Shown: positions 37,057 to 45,161, counted from the first letter of the stretch. The stretch is DNA of 64,000 bases from Labrenzia sp. THAF82 (GCF_009363435.1 NZ_CP045354.1:1392501-1456500), one strand, 5' to 3'. Program-made: numbers and translations. The notes: generated from the sequence alone by a model not told the origin.

Positions 37057-38118
37057 ATGTTGACGAAACTTCTTTCCGGTGACACGCCACGCAGCCGCCT
37101 TCTGACGGTGATCCTGCTGGTCGTGCTGGTATGCCTGGCGTTTGCTCCTTTTCTTTTTCCAGGAACAAAATCGCTGGAGACGGCGGCAAGGATCTGTATC
37201 TTCATCGTTCTGGTTGCCAGCTACGATTTGTTGCTCGGCTATGCGGGGATCGTGTCCTTTGCGCATACGATGTTTTTCGGAATTGGGGCCTATGGGACGG
37301 CTCTTGCACTTTCCGCTACGGGGCCGAGCTATTTCTCCCTTGCATGGGGAACATTGGCAGGCGCTGTTCTGGCAGCCGTTTTTGCGCTTGCTATCGGTCT
37401 CTTTTCATTGAGGGTGAAGGCAATTTTCTTCGCAATGGTGACGTTGGCGGTCGCGAGCGCCTTTGCCGTTCTTGTGTCGCAAATGTCCTGGCTGACGGGC
37501 GGCGAAGATGGCTTGAATTACAAGATCCCGAGGGAGCTCACACCAGCCTTCAAGCTCGTCAAGGAGAAGGTCCTTGACGTTCGGATCAATGGTAAGCTGC
37601 TGGCCTATTATCTCGTGTTCTTTGCATCTGCATTCCTGTTTCTTGTCATGCTGAGGATCGTGAATTCCCCGTTCGGGCGAACCTTGAAGGCGGTGCGTGA
37701 CAACGCTTTCAGGGCAGAAGCAATCGGCTATCGTGTTGTCTGGTATCGAACAACAGCAACCGTTCTCTCCGCGGTGATGGCGGCGCTGGCCGGTTCCCTA
37801 CTCGCCGTCTGGCTGCGCTACACAGGACCTGCAACAACCCTCTCGATGGAAATCATGATCGACATTCTCTTGATGGTCGTGATAGGAGGCATGGGCACGC
37901 TCTATGGCGCAGTGTTGGGGGCGACGCTGTTCATTCTGGCTCAAACCTATCTGCAAAATCTGATGGGTATCGCTTCGGAGGCCACCAGCGCGGTGCCATT
38001 TTTCTCAACGCTGGTTGCTCCGGAGCGCTGGCTGCTCTGGTTGGGCGTGCTGTTTATTTTGTCTGTGTATTTCTTCCCGTCGGGGATCGTCGGGCGATTG
38101 AGGGCAGGACGTGCGTGA
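37057..38118 (+). CDS. livM: HAAT ABC transporter permease LivM
   Basis: A 353-residue permease with the LivM motif YDLLLGYAGIVSFAHTMFFG, the loop RTLKAVRDNAFRAEAIGYRV and MVVIGGMGTLYGAVLGA. About 8-10 membrane segments. Its stop overlaps the GTG start of the hydrolase gene by 4 bases, so that enzyme is part of the transport operon. Confidence 0.93.
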   Translation: MLTKLLSGDTPRSRLLTVILLVVLVCLAFAPFLFPGTKSLETAARICIFIVLVASYDLLLGYAGIVSFAHTMFFGIGAYGTALALSATGPSYFSLAWGTLAGAVLAAVFALAIGLFSLRVKAIFFAMVTLAVASAFAVLVSQMSWLTGGEDGLNYKIPRELTPAFKLVKEKVLDVRINGKLLAYYLVFFASAFLFLVMLRIVNSPFGRTLKAVRDNAFRAEAIGYRVVWYRTTATVLSAVMAALAGSLLAVWLRYTGPATTLSMEIMIDILLMVVIGGMGTLYGAVLGATLFILAQTYLQNLMGIASEATSAVPFFSTLVAPERWLLWLGVLFILSVYFFPSGIVGRLRAGRA

Positions 38119-38912
38119 GCACCAATTCGCTTTATATCCGGGATGAGGGAAAAGGCCGGCCACTGGTGCTGGTGCATGGATGGTCCTGTCCCGGGCAATT
38201 CTTTGACGATCAGACGCTTGCTTTGAAAATGTATGCCCGCTGCATTGTCCCGGATCTTCCCGGTCACGGCAAAACCGGGAGCTATTCGCCGCTCAGTATC
38301 GAAGCAGCAGCCGATGCGCTTTACGAGTATCTTCTCGCTGAAAACCTGAGCGACATTGTTCTGTGCGGCTGGTCGATGGGCGCGCTGGTGATCTATTCAA
38401 TGATAGAACGCCACGGGTCGGAGCGGCTGTCGTCGGTCGTTGCCATCGACATGACGCCCAGGGTTCTTAATGACGAGGCCTGGTCAAATGGAACGCTGAA
38501 TGGGCTGGATACTACCCAGAACGCGCATGTGATCGACGGGATCATTGCCGATTGGTCCAAACTGCCGGGCCGGATTGCACGGCGCCTTTTTGCCGACGGT
38601 CTGCCGATTGATCAGGAGTTGATCGATAAGGTTGCCGTGGAAATAGCGCGCGAGGACCCGGGTCTGCTGCGAGAGATGTGGATGTCACTGACAGCGCAGG
38701 ACTTCAGGCCATTGTTGAAGTCCTTTCCAGTGCCTCTTCATCTTGCTTCAGGTGCGCGTAGCCAGCTTTACGGTTGCGGGGTCCGCCAATGGCATCTGGA
38801 CAATGTGCCCGACTTTCATTTGCATCTGTTCGAACAGTCCGGACACGCTCCGCATCTGGAGCAGCCTGAGGCGTTCAATCAGTTTCTTCTGGATGTCATC
38901 CAATCAGACTGA
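38115..38912 (+). CDS. Alpha/beta-hydrolase fold enzyme
   Basis: A 265-residue alpha/beta hydrolase with oxyanion-hole HGWSCPG, nucleophile elbow GWSMG (LCGWSMGALVIYS) and catalytic His in EQSGHAPHLEQPEAF. There is no signal peptide. GTG start, coupled to livM by a GTGA overlap. It may be an esterase, a thioesterase or a C-C hydrolase that processes the transported compound. Joint control with the acyl-CoA ligase cluster at 50.4-54.2 kb would suit release or trimming of an acyl group. Confidence 0.87.
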   Translation: MSTNSLYIRDEGKGRPLVLVHGWSCPGQFFDDQTLALKMYARCIVPDLPGHGKTGSYSPLSIEAAADALYEYLLAENLSDIVLCGWSMGALVIYSMIERHGSERLSSVVAIDMTPRVLNDEAWSNGTLNGLDTTQNAHVIDGIIADWSKLPGRIARRLFADGLPIDQELIDKVAVEIAREDPGLLREMWMSLTAQDFRPLLKSFPVPLHLASGARSQLYGCGVRQWHLDNVPDFHLHLFEQSGHAPHLEQPEAFNQFLLDVIQSD

Positions 38913-38927
38913 TGCAATTCTTGCCGC

Positions 38928-39179
38928 TCAGTGGCCATTACCGAATTTTGACAAGATAAAGCCGATAATCCGGTCAAGAAACGTAAGCACCAGAAACACT
39001 GCCAACAGGCCGACAAAGAAGCGCATGTCGGTGAGCAAGGTTCCCTTTGTCAGGTCCAACATGCGTACGCTCGAATTGGCATAGATCCAGACATAGTAAG
39101 CGATTGCCGCGAGCGCTCCCGTCAGTACGAGCGAAACAACAATCGTCTGCCAGGTCGGTTTTTGAGGTGTCTCGCTCAT
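38928..39179 (-). CDS. Small two-helix membrane protein, last gene of the Rieske operon
   Basis: An 83-residue protein I do not recognise. It has two clear membrane segments (about 12-31, TIVVSLVLTGALAAIAYYVW, and 52-73, FVGLLAVFLVLTFLDRIIGF). Its ATG overlaps the stop of the 253-residue protein by 4 bases, so it is translated from the same mRNA as the preceding five genes. It may be a structural subunit of a membrane redox complex with the heme/Rieske protein; this is inferred from coupling only. Confidence 0.72.
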   Translation of the reverse strand: MSETPQKPTWQTIVVSLVLTGALAAIAYYVWIYANSSVRMLDLTKGTLLTDMRFFVGLLAVFLVLTFLDRIIGFILSKFGNGH

Positions 39180-39937
39180 TTCAAGATCCTCGCGGTCGCC
39201 AGATCCACTTTGAAGACCATCAGGTCATCCAACCTTTCGACTTCGCCTTCAACCTCGATGTAAAGCGCGAGCAGCGACTTGAGTTCGTCGCCAAGCAAAT
39301 TGCCATCCTTGTCGGCCATCATGAAAAAGTTGCGGTTCTCGACCGGACCGGATGAAACGAAAACCGGCGGAATTCCACCGGTCAGGCAAAGATCCGCACA
39401 GGCTTTGTGAGCAAGGCCCCTGCCAGGCCGCATAGCGCCCGCATAGCATTTGCCGTCACAGATTTCGCCGGCAAGTTTCCAGCGGCCAAGCGGAACCGCT
39501 TCGCTGGGAGCAAATTCCTCGGTTTCGTCTTCAACGGCTTCAACGCGGCCGACCTGAACCATTGTCAAGTCGCCCCGATTTACCGGAACACCGCGTATTG
39601 AAACGGCAGACCCCTTGTGGGCTTCAGCCTGTTTGAAGACACCCCGTTTGCCCTGTCCAGCCAGCATGTAGGTCTTTGCCGGTTCACCGTCCTTGGCGGG
39701 CACCCGAAACACCGGGTATGGCCTCAGTTCCAATATGCCCGCGGTTTCAAATCGGTTTCCCCACTGGAAGCCGCCGGCGCCAGGGTCGTTTTGCGTTGAC
39801 GAAAGAGCCAGTGCGGCGAGACCGAGACCTGCAACGAAGCAGACGGAGAAAACGCCCAGGAACATTACAAGAGTTTTGGGGACCGCGTTCAGATAGCCGA
39901 CAAAAAACGGCGCTTCTTTGGTCTGTCTCCAGGTCAT
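39176..39937 (-). CDS. Membrane-anchored protein with Cys4 motif, Rieske operon
   Basis: A 253-residue protein I cannot assign to a named family. One N-terminal membrane anchor lies at about residues 22-46 (TLVMFLGVFSVCFVAGLGLA). A soluble beta-rich domain follows, in which SAVSIRGVPVNRGDLTMVQV looks OB-fold-like. A four-cysteine motif, C160-x3-C164-x15-C180-x3-C184 with His177, sits in the stretch from GEICDGKCYAGAMRP to HKACADLCLTGGIPPVFV. The cysteines could bind a metal, heme or Fe-S centre, or form disulfides. It is coupled by 4-base overlaps to the heme/Rieske protein and to the 83-residue protein. Confidence 0.78.
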   Translation of the reverse strand: MTWRQTKEAPFFVGYLNAVPKTLVMFLGVFSVCFVAGLGLAALALSSTQNDPGAGGFQWGNRFETAGILELRPYPVFRVPAKDGEPAKTYMLAGQGKRGVFKQAEAHKGSAVSIRGVPVNRGDLTMVQVGRVEAVEDETEEFAPSEAVPLGRWKLAGEICDGKCYAGAMRPGRGLAHKACADLCLTGGIPPVFVSSGPVENRNFFMMADKDGNLLGDELKSLLALYIEVEGEVERLDDLMVFKVDLATARILK

Positions 39938-41001
39938 GCCGCTTCTCCTATCTCAACAGGCTCGACATAGGTGCCCGGTGGTTGAGGATTGGGGTCGAGC
40001 AGAACGGTCGATCCGATCAGTTTGAGCCGATAGGTTGAAATCTTCTCTGTGAAAGGTTCAGGCGCACGGCCGTCTGCGAGATTGTACTGGTAGCCGTGCC
40101 AGGGACAGGTAATGCATCCCCAAAGCACCTTGCCTTCGCCGAGTGGACCATTCTGGTGTGCACAGGCATTGGTTATGGCGGAAAGCTTGCCATCATATTT
40201 GAAGATGGCAACGCGCTCGTCTTCGGTGAGCGTCACGACCTTCGCGCAATCGTCGTCTATTTCTTCAAGCTCTCCGGCAACGACCCAACCGGCTTCCTGG
40301 AGTGAGGCCTTTGCGGTTTGTTCGCCGCGTTCCCGTCTGGCTTCCATGCGGCCGGTCGCAAAATGCAGACCGCAAACAAGAACAACGCTGGCCGCCACGA
40401 CGCTGGTGAAGATCGGGTCGGCGGGGCCCTGAAGTGCCCCGAGCGCAACGTGAAGCACAGCGAAGGCGTACGCGGCATAGATAGACATATGCAGCGCTTT
40501 CCAGATTGGTGCTCCCAGAAAACTCAGCCAGAAGTCGTGGCTTGTTGCTGCCAGGACAAACAGGATTATCAAGGCCGCAATACCAAGGGCTTCGAAAGGG
40601 AAGCCGAGCAGTTGGCCGTAGTTTGTGTTGGATGACAACAAGGCGACATAGCGGTCGGTCGGCGAGAAATTGAAATACCATGTCAGCACGTAGTTCGCAT
40701 GGACGGCGGCAATGCCCGCGGTCATGACACCGAAGTGGCGGCGATTGTAGAGCAGTGGAAGGAACCGCCGGTCAAGGCGAGCGAGCGGACCGATGCACAA
40801 GATCACTGTCAGCATCAAGAAGGCGCAGCTGCCAAAGGCGCGCATTCTCAAGATAGCGCCATCAATCGGCTTGGTGACATCTTCAAACATCGGGCCGACA
40901 CGAATGAAGATGTAGAGATAAAGCGCAACTGCAATCAGCAGCACGGCATCATAGAAGATCTTGTTCCGGTTCCAGATGACGGGCGTATATTGAACACTCA
41001 T
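39934..41001 (-). CDS. Ferric-reductase-like heme membrane protein with C-terminal Rieske domain
   Basis: A 355-residue protein. Six or more membrane segments span residues ~17-215. Paired histidines at 89/101 and 171/184, 12 and 13 apart on adjacent helices, are the pattern for two b-type hemes in the ferric-reductase/MsrQ-like superfamily. Residues ~235-340 are a Rieske domain: Cys280-x-His282 and Cys299-x2-His302 in NACAHQNGPLGEG and CITCPWHGYQY. It probably moves electrons between the Rieske centre and the quinone pool or periplasm. It overlaps its neighbours by 4 bases on both sides. It is the likely membrane terminus of the other Rieske proteins encoded upstream. Confidence 0.87.
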   Translation of the reverse strand: MSVQYTPVIWNRNKIFYDAVLLIAVALYLYIFIRVGPMFEDVTKPIDGAILRMRAFGSCAFLMLTVILCIGPLARLDRRFLPLLYNRRHFGVMTAGIAAVHANYVLTWYFNFSPTDRYVALLSSNTNYGQLLGFPFEALGIAALIILFVLAATSHDFWLSFLGAPIWKALHMSIYAAYAFAVLHVALGALQGPADPIFTSVVAASVVLVCGLHFATGRMEARRERGEQTAKASLQEAGWVVAGELEEIDDDCAKVVTLTEDERVAIFKYDGKLSAITNACAHQNGPLGEGKVLWGCITCPWHGYQYNLADGRAPEPFTEKISTYRLKLIGSTVLLDPNPQPPGTYVEPVEIGEAA

Positions 41002-41165
41002 TGTGCTGCCTCCGTCGAACCACTTTCCGGAGCCTCGATCAAGACGGCCGGACGATCAACCGGAGGCGTTTGCCGCAGGGCGAGAATTGTGAAGAAGGCG
41101 AGGGGAAGCAAGATGCCAAGGATCGTCCAGATCCTGGCATGGGCTGTACGGTGAGCACGTTTCAT
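40998..41165 (-). CDS. Tiny single-helix membrane protein (55 aa)
   Basis: A 55-residue frame, MKRAHRTAHARIW..., with one hydrophobic helix at about residues 11-30 (RIWTILGILLPLAFFTILAL). The N-side is basic, the C-side is acidic and Pro-rich, and it ends at GSTEAAQ. Its ATG overlaps the stop of the 73-residue gene (ATGA) and its own TGA overlaps the ATG of the heme/Rieske gene (ATGA). Such precise double coupling argues that it is real. Function unknown; a small subunit of the membrane redox complex is plausible. Confidence 0.68.
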   Translation of the reverse strand: MKRAHRTAHARIWTILGILLPLAFFTILALRQTPPVDRPAVLIEAPESGSTEAAQ

Positions 41166-41383
41166 CGCCGCGCCTCCCCATGCTTTTCAAGCACGACCCA
41201 ACGATAGATCACCAGAGGCCAGATTAGGCAAATGCCTGGAATGAGCAGGGGCCGGAAAGCGTAGGACCCGCGTGAGGACGGCTCTATCCGGTCAATGCCA
41301 ATTACCAGGAACAGAGCTGCAACAACACCACCTGCCATCAGGTAGTACTGGCCTATTTCGATCAAAAATTCTGCTGTTTGCAA
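41162..41383 (-). CDS. Small two-helix membrane protein (73 aa)
   Basis: A 73-residue protein with two hydrophobic segments (about 12-30, YYLMAGGVVAALFLVIGI, and 45-63, PLLIPGICLIWPLVIYRWVV) and a charged tail. The start is a TTG at 41383, preceded by GGAG at 7 bases; an in-frame stop codon six codons upstream excludes a longer form, and the next ATG is residue 17. It is coupled by ATGA overlap to the 55-residue gene. I do not recognise a family; small accessory subunits of respiratory complexes look like this. Confidence 0.68.
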   Translation of the reverse strand: MQTAEFLIEIGQYYLMAGGVVAALFLVIGIDRIEPSSRGSYAFRPLLIPGICLIWPLVIYRWVVLEKHGEARR

Positions 41384-41469
41384 TTTACGGCTCCAGCTTT
41401 ATCAACTTTGCGTCTTTTCACCCGGGTCAAGCTTCCGGTGTCCAGTAAACACCAGCCACTTGTCGTTTG

Positions 41470-41487
41470 CACCGGTAAAGACCGGTG
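41470..41487 (-). other. Intercistronic hairpin inside the Rieske operon
   Basis: Seven-base stem CACCGGT / ACCGGTG with loop AAAG, in the 161-base gap between the thiamine-diphosphate enzyme gene and the small membrane-protein genes. No T-run follows on the minus strand. It may separate the soluble-enzyme and membrane halves of the operon at the RNA level. Confidence 0.45.
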
Positions 41488-41544
41488 GCAGTGCGGCATC
41501 CGGTATCGCCCCGGCGCAGCAGGAATGACGGCATTCCTACCTCC

Positions 41545-43521
41545 TCAAACCAGATCGGCGTCGGTGATGATTTCCACAAGCGACGGCCCATTGTGAGCGA
41601 TTGCCTCGGCAATGGCACTCTTCAGATCAGCGCTATCGGTCACTCTGTGTCCTTGTCCACCGCAAAGCCGCGCAAAGGCCGCGAAGGATGGATTTGTGAG
41701 GTTGGTTTCCCACACCGGCCATTCACCGGAACGCTGTTCTTTCGAGATCTTGCCGAGCTCGGAGTTGTTCAGGAGGATATGTGTGATGTTCATCCCGTAT
41801 TTTACGGCAGTGGTGAATTCCATCGCATATTGACCGAACCCGCCGTCGCCGGAGATCGAGATGACTTTGCGGCCATGATACTGTTCGAAGTCCTGTGTGG
41901 CACACCAGGCACCAATGGCTGCGGGTAGGCCAAAGCCGATTGAACCGAGATAACCTGACATCAAGATACGCTGACCACGTGGTTCAAAATAACGGCCGAA
42001 GGAATAGGTGTTGTTGCCGACATCGACGGGAATGATCGCGTCTTCCGGGCACAATTCGCTCAAGACCTTGAAGATTGCTGCTGAGTGAATGCCCTGGCCG
42101 CGCTCTTCCGTTAGACGGCGCTCCTTTTCCTCGCGCCAGATCTGCCAGCGTTCGACAAGCTCGGAAACCTGATCGGCAGCGTCGGAAGCCTTTGTCACCT
42201 GAGGCATGACTGCTTCACAGAAAGTGCCAATTTCTCCCCAGACCGGTAAAGAGACAGGATGGAATTTTCCGAGTTGCATGCGTTCGAAATCGACCTGAAT
42301 GATCGGTTTGTAGGGGGCAATGCCGGTGTGGTTTGCAAATGATGATCCAAGAGAAACGATCAGGTCCGCTTCATTCATGAACCAGCTTGCAATCGGTGTC
42401 CCGGATCGGCCAAGAACACCAGCGGCGAGCGGGTGCGTGTCCGGGATCAGACCCTTGCCCTTGAAGGTCGTCATAACCGGTGCGCCGATCTTCTCGGCCA
42501 GGGCTATAACCTTGTCCCTGACATCCTTGGCACCATAGCCAAGAACGATCGCTGGGCGTTTTGCGCCATTGATCATCTCGATGGCTTTATTGAGATCTTC
42601 CGTTGAAGGGGTCACCTTAGAGCCGCCAATTCGCCCTTCGGGAGATCCGGCATCTTTCTCGCTCGGGATCGTCTGGACATCGTCTGGAAAGATCAGGTTT
42701 GAGACATCCCGTTCAACGATTGCTGTCTTGAGTGCCAACGACATGAGCTCGGCATGGTTGGACGTGCTGAGGACGGGCTGGGAGAAACGCGATACGGCAT
42801 CGAAGGCCGATTTAAGGTCAATGTCCTGAAATGCACCCGGTCCGAAGACCTGTGTCTGGACTTGGCCCGTCAGGGCAAGAACCGGAGCCCGGTCCACCTT
42901 GGCATCCCATAGGCCTGTGAGAAGGTTTGTTGCGCCCGGTCCTGCAATGGTCAGGCAGCCTGCAGGCTTTCCCGTCAACTTGCCATAGGCAGATGCTGCG
43001 AAGGCTGCTGCGCCTTCGTGCCGGATACCGACATAGCCAAGTTTGCCCTTGTTGACCTGAAGCCGAATGGCATCTGCCAGCCCGAGATTGGAGTGGCCAA
43101 CCATGCCAAAGACACGTTTTACGCCCCAGTTCACCATGGTCTCGGCCATGACATCGGTGACAGTCCGCTCGTGCTCCGGTTCAGCCTCTATCCCGACAAA
43201 AACCTCTCCGTTCTCGATCTTGAGTGGGAAGACTTTTTGGCCCGTGTCTTCGTGACCGCCAGGAGGCGCACCGGTCAGTGGGTCGAAATCCCACCCATGC
43301 CATGGACACCGGATCCAGCATTTGCCATCGGTGCCCTTTTCAATCGAACCCTCCCCGAGAGGGCCGCGTTGATGCGGGCAATGATTGTCCATCGCAGCCC
43401 ATTGGCCGTCGAAATGCGACAAGCAGATGGAAGTGGTTCTTGCGGTGACGGTCTTGACCCGGCCTTCCGGCAGATCATCGACATGTGCGACCTTGATCCA
43501 GTCGAGATTTTGAGCGTCCAT
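41545..43521 (-). CDS. Rieske domain fused to a thiamine-diphosphate (acetolactate synthase/pyruvate oxidase-like) enzyme
   Basis: A 658-residue fusion. Residues ~1-115 are a Rieske ferredoxin domain (Cys48-x-His50, Cys72-x2-His75, in NHCPHQRGPLGEG and RCPWHGWDFDP). From ~120 a three-domain ThDP enzyme follows. The Pyr domain has the cofactor-activating Glu169 (RHEGAAAFAASAYGKLTG), then GPGATNLLTGLWDA. The PP domain has ISGDGGFGQYAMEF and ILLNNSELGKIS. It most resembles pyruvate-oxidase and decarboxylase types. The start is the ATG at 43521 with AGGGAGA before it. It would decarboxylate a 2-keto acid and may pass electrons to the fused [2Fe-2S] centre. Substrate unknown. Confidence 0.86.
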   Translation of the reverse strand: MDAQNLDWIKVAHVDDLPEGRVKTVTARTTSICLSHFDGQWAAMDNHCPHQRGPLGEGSIEKGTDGKCWIRCPWHGWDFDPLTGAPPGGHEDTGQKVFPLKIENGEVFVGIEAEPEHERTVTDVMAETMVNWGVKRVFGMVGHSNLGLADAIRLQVNKGKLGYVGIRHEGAAAFAASAYGKLTGKPAGCLTIAGPGATNLLTGLWDAKVDRAPVLALTGQVQTQVFGPGAFQDIDLKSAFDAVSRFSQPVLSTSNHAELMSLALKTAIVERDVSNLIFPDDVQTIPSEKDAGSPEGRIGGSKVTPSTEDLNKAIEMINGAKRPAIVLGYGAKDVRDKVIALAEKIGAPVMTTFKGKGLIPDTHPLAAGVLGRSGTPIASWFMNEADLIVSLGSSFANHTGIAPYKPIIQVDFERMQLGKFHPVSLPVWGEIGTFCEAVMPQVTKASDAADQVSELVERWQIWREEKERRLTEERGQGIHSAAIFKVLSELCPEDAIIPVDVGNNTYSFGRYFEPRGQRILMSGYLGSIGFGLPAAIGAWCATQDFEQYHGRKVISISGDGGFGQYAMEFTTAVKYGMNITHILLNNSELGKISKEQRSGEWPVWETNLTNPSFAAFARLCGGQGHRVTDSADLKSAIAEAIAHNGPSLVEIITDADLV

Positions 43522-43550
43522 TTTCTGGTCTCCCTTGAAGTCGGTCCGTG

Positions 43551-45161
43551 TCAGGCAACGCCGCCAAAGGCTACACCGGAAAGATCCGAAATTTCCCGTT
43601 TCCAAGTCGTCAGATCCTCCTCACAAAACTGGTTGAGGTGGGAATAGCCACAGGCACGGGCCATTACCTGCATCAGCTCCACGGAGGCATCAAAGAAATT
43701 GGTCAGTTGTCGGGCTGACTTCTCGATTTGCAGGCGGTTGACCAAATGGGGTTTCTGCGTCGCGATCCCAACGGGGCAATTGTTGGTGTGGCAGGCACGC
43801 ATCGCTATACAGCCGATCGCCTGCATGGCCGAGTTGGAAACGGCGACGGCATCTGCGCCGAGTGCCAAGGCTTTCAGGAAGTCAGCCGGTTTTCGAAGGC
43901 CGCCGGTGATCACAAGGGTCACGTCTGATCGTCCGAGCCTGTCCAGATGCCGCCGGGCACGGGCAAGGGCTGGAATCGTCGGGACTGAGATGTTGTCCCG
44001 GAAAATGATCGGAGCCGCACCCGTGCCACCGCCCCGGCCGTCCAGAATGATGTAGTCGACACCGACCTCCAGTGCGGCATCAATGTCCTTCTCAATGTGC
44101 TGGGCTGAAAGCTTGTAACCGATTGGAATGCCGCCTGTGCGGCTACGAACTTCGTCGGCAAATTCCTTGATCTGCGAGACTTCCGTCCAGTCCGGAAAAC
44201 GCGGTGGAGAGATGGCATCCTCACCTTCATTCAAACCGCGAACTTCGGCGATCTTGCCCTTCACTTTTGAACCGGGCAAATGGCCTCCCGTGCCGGTCTT
44301 GGCGCCTTGTCCCCCCTTGAAGTGGAAGGCCTGTACCTTGTTGAGCTTGTCCCAGTCGAAGCCGAACCGGGCAGACGCCAGCTCATAGAAATATCGCGAA
44401 TTTGCTTCCTGTTCTTCAGGCAGCATGCCGCCTTCACCTGAGCAGATGCCCGTGCCGGCAAGTTCGGCGCCGCGCGCCAACGCAACCTTTGCCGGCTCGG
44501 ACAATGCGCCATAGCTCATATCTGAAACGAAGAGCGGTATCTTAAGGCGCAGCGGCTTTTGGGCATTGGGGCCAATCACGACATCCGTTCCGACCGGATC
44601 GTCGTCCAGAAGAGGCGGGCGGTGCAGCTGAGCGGTCAGAATTTGAATGTCGTCCCAGTCGGGCAACTGTGTTCTGGGTACACCCATTGCGTCGACCCTG
44701 CCGTGATGGCCGGTTTTTGTGAGGGCGTCACGGGCGTATTGCTGGATGAGCCCGGTATAAGGCTCTTCTTCCGTGCCATGGCTGGTGTCGGCATAAAGGC
44801 CGAGATACTGGTCGCGGTCGAAGGGTTGAGGATGCTCTTTTGCCCAGGCGGCAATCTCGTCTTCATCGACAACAACTTTGTCGTCCTCGATCCAGCTGGA
44901 GAATTTCGGAAGCGCTTCGGAGTTGTTGTATTCGGAGACACCACTGTCGAGCCGATAGTCCCAATAGTGCAGCCCGCAAATCAGATTGTCGCCGTCAACA
45001 TACCCATCCGACATAAGCGCACCACGATGGAGGCAGCGCCCATAGAAAACAGAGACATCGTCGTCGAACCGGACGACAACCAGGTCAACACTTGCAACAA
45101 GCGCGTATTGAGGGTCCCTGTCTGCCAGTTCGCTCAGATTTGCTACAGCTGTCTTCTTCAT
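43551..45161 (-). CDS. Rieske domain fused to a glutamate-synthase-type FMN/Fe-S domain
   Basis: A 536-residue fusion. Residues ~1-110 form a Rieske domain (Cys43-x-His45, Cys62-x2-His65, in GRCLHRGALMSDG and ICGLHYWDYRLDSG). Residues ~150-500 are a GltS FMN barrel with IPLFVSDMSYGALSEPAKVA, FHFKGGQGAKTGTGGHLPG, VDYIILDGRGGGTGAAP and LVITGGLRKPADFLKALALG. The 3Fe-4S ligands are Cys451, Cys457 and Cys462 (GCIAMRACHTNNCPVG). It lacks the glutaminase domain and the NADPH subunit region of true GltB, so ammonia or amino-group chemistry with Rieske-delivered electrons is likely. It leads the operon; ATG with GGGGGAAG before it. Confidence 0.88.
   Translation of the reverse strand: MKKTAVANLSELADRDPQYALVASVDLVVVRFDDDVSVFYGRCLHRGALMSDGYVDGDNLICGLHYWDYRLDSGVSEYNNSEALPKFSSWIEDDKVVVDEDEIAAWAKEHPQPFDRDQYLGLYADTSHGTEEEPYTGLIQQYARDALTKTGHHGRVDAMGVPRTQLPDWDDIQILTAQLHRPPLLDDDPVGTDVVIGPNAQKPLRLKIPLFVSDMSYGALSEPAKVALARGAELAGTGICSGEGGMLPEEQEANSRYFYELASARFGFDWDKLNKVQAFHFKGGQGAKTGTGGHLPGSKVKGKIAEVRGLNEGEDAISPPRFPDWTEVSQIKEFADEVRSRTGGIPIGYKLSAQHIEKDIDAALEVGVDYIILDGRGGGTGAAPIIFRDNISVPTIPALARARRHLDRLGRSDVTLVITGGLRKPADFLKALALGADAVAVSNSAMQAIGCIAMRACHTNNCPVGIATQKPHLVNRLQIEKSARQLTNFFDASVELMQVMARACGYSHLNQFCEEDLTTWKREISDLSGVAFGGVA

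Noticed and set aside
33178..38118. Leucine/isoleucine/valine as the cargo of the HAAT operon
   Set aside because: The family name suggests it, but the shared operator with an acyl-CoA ligase cluster and the coupled hydrolase point to another acid; substrate left open.
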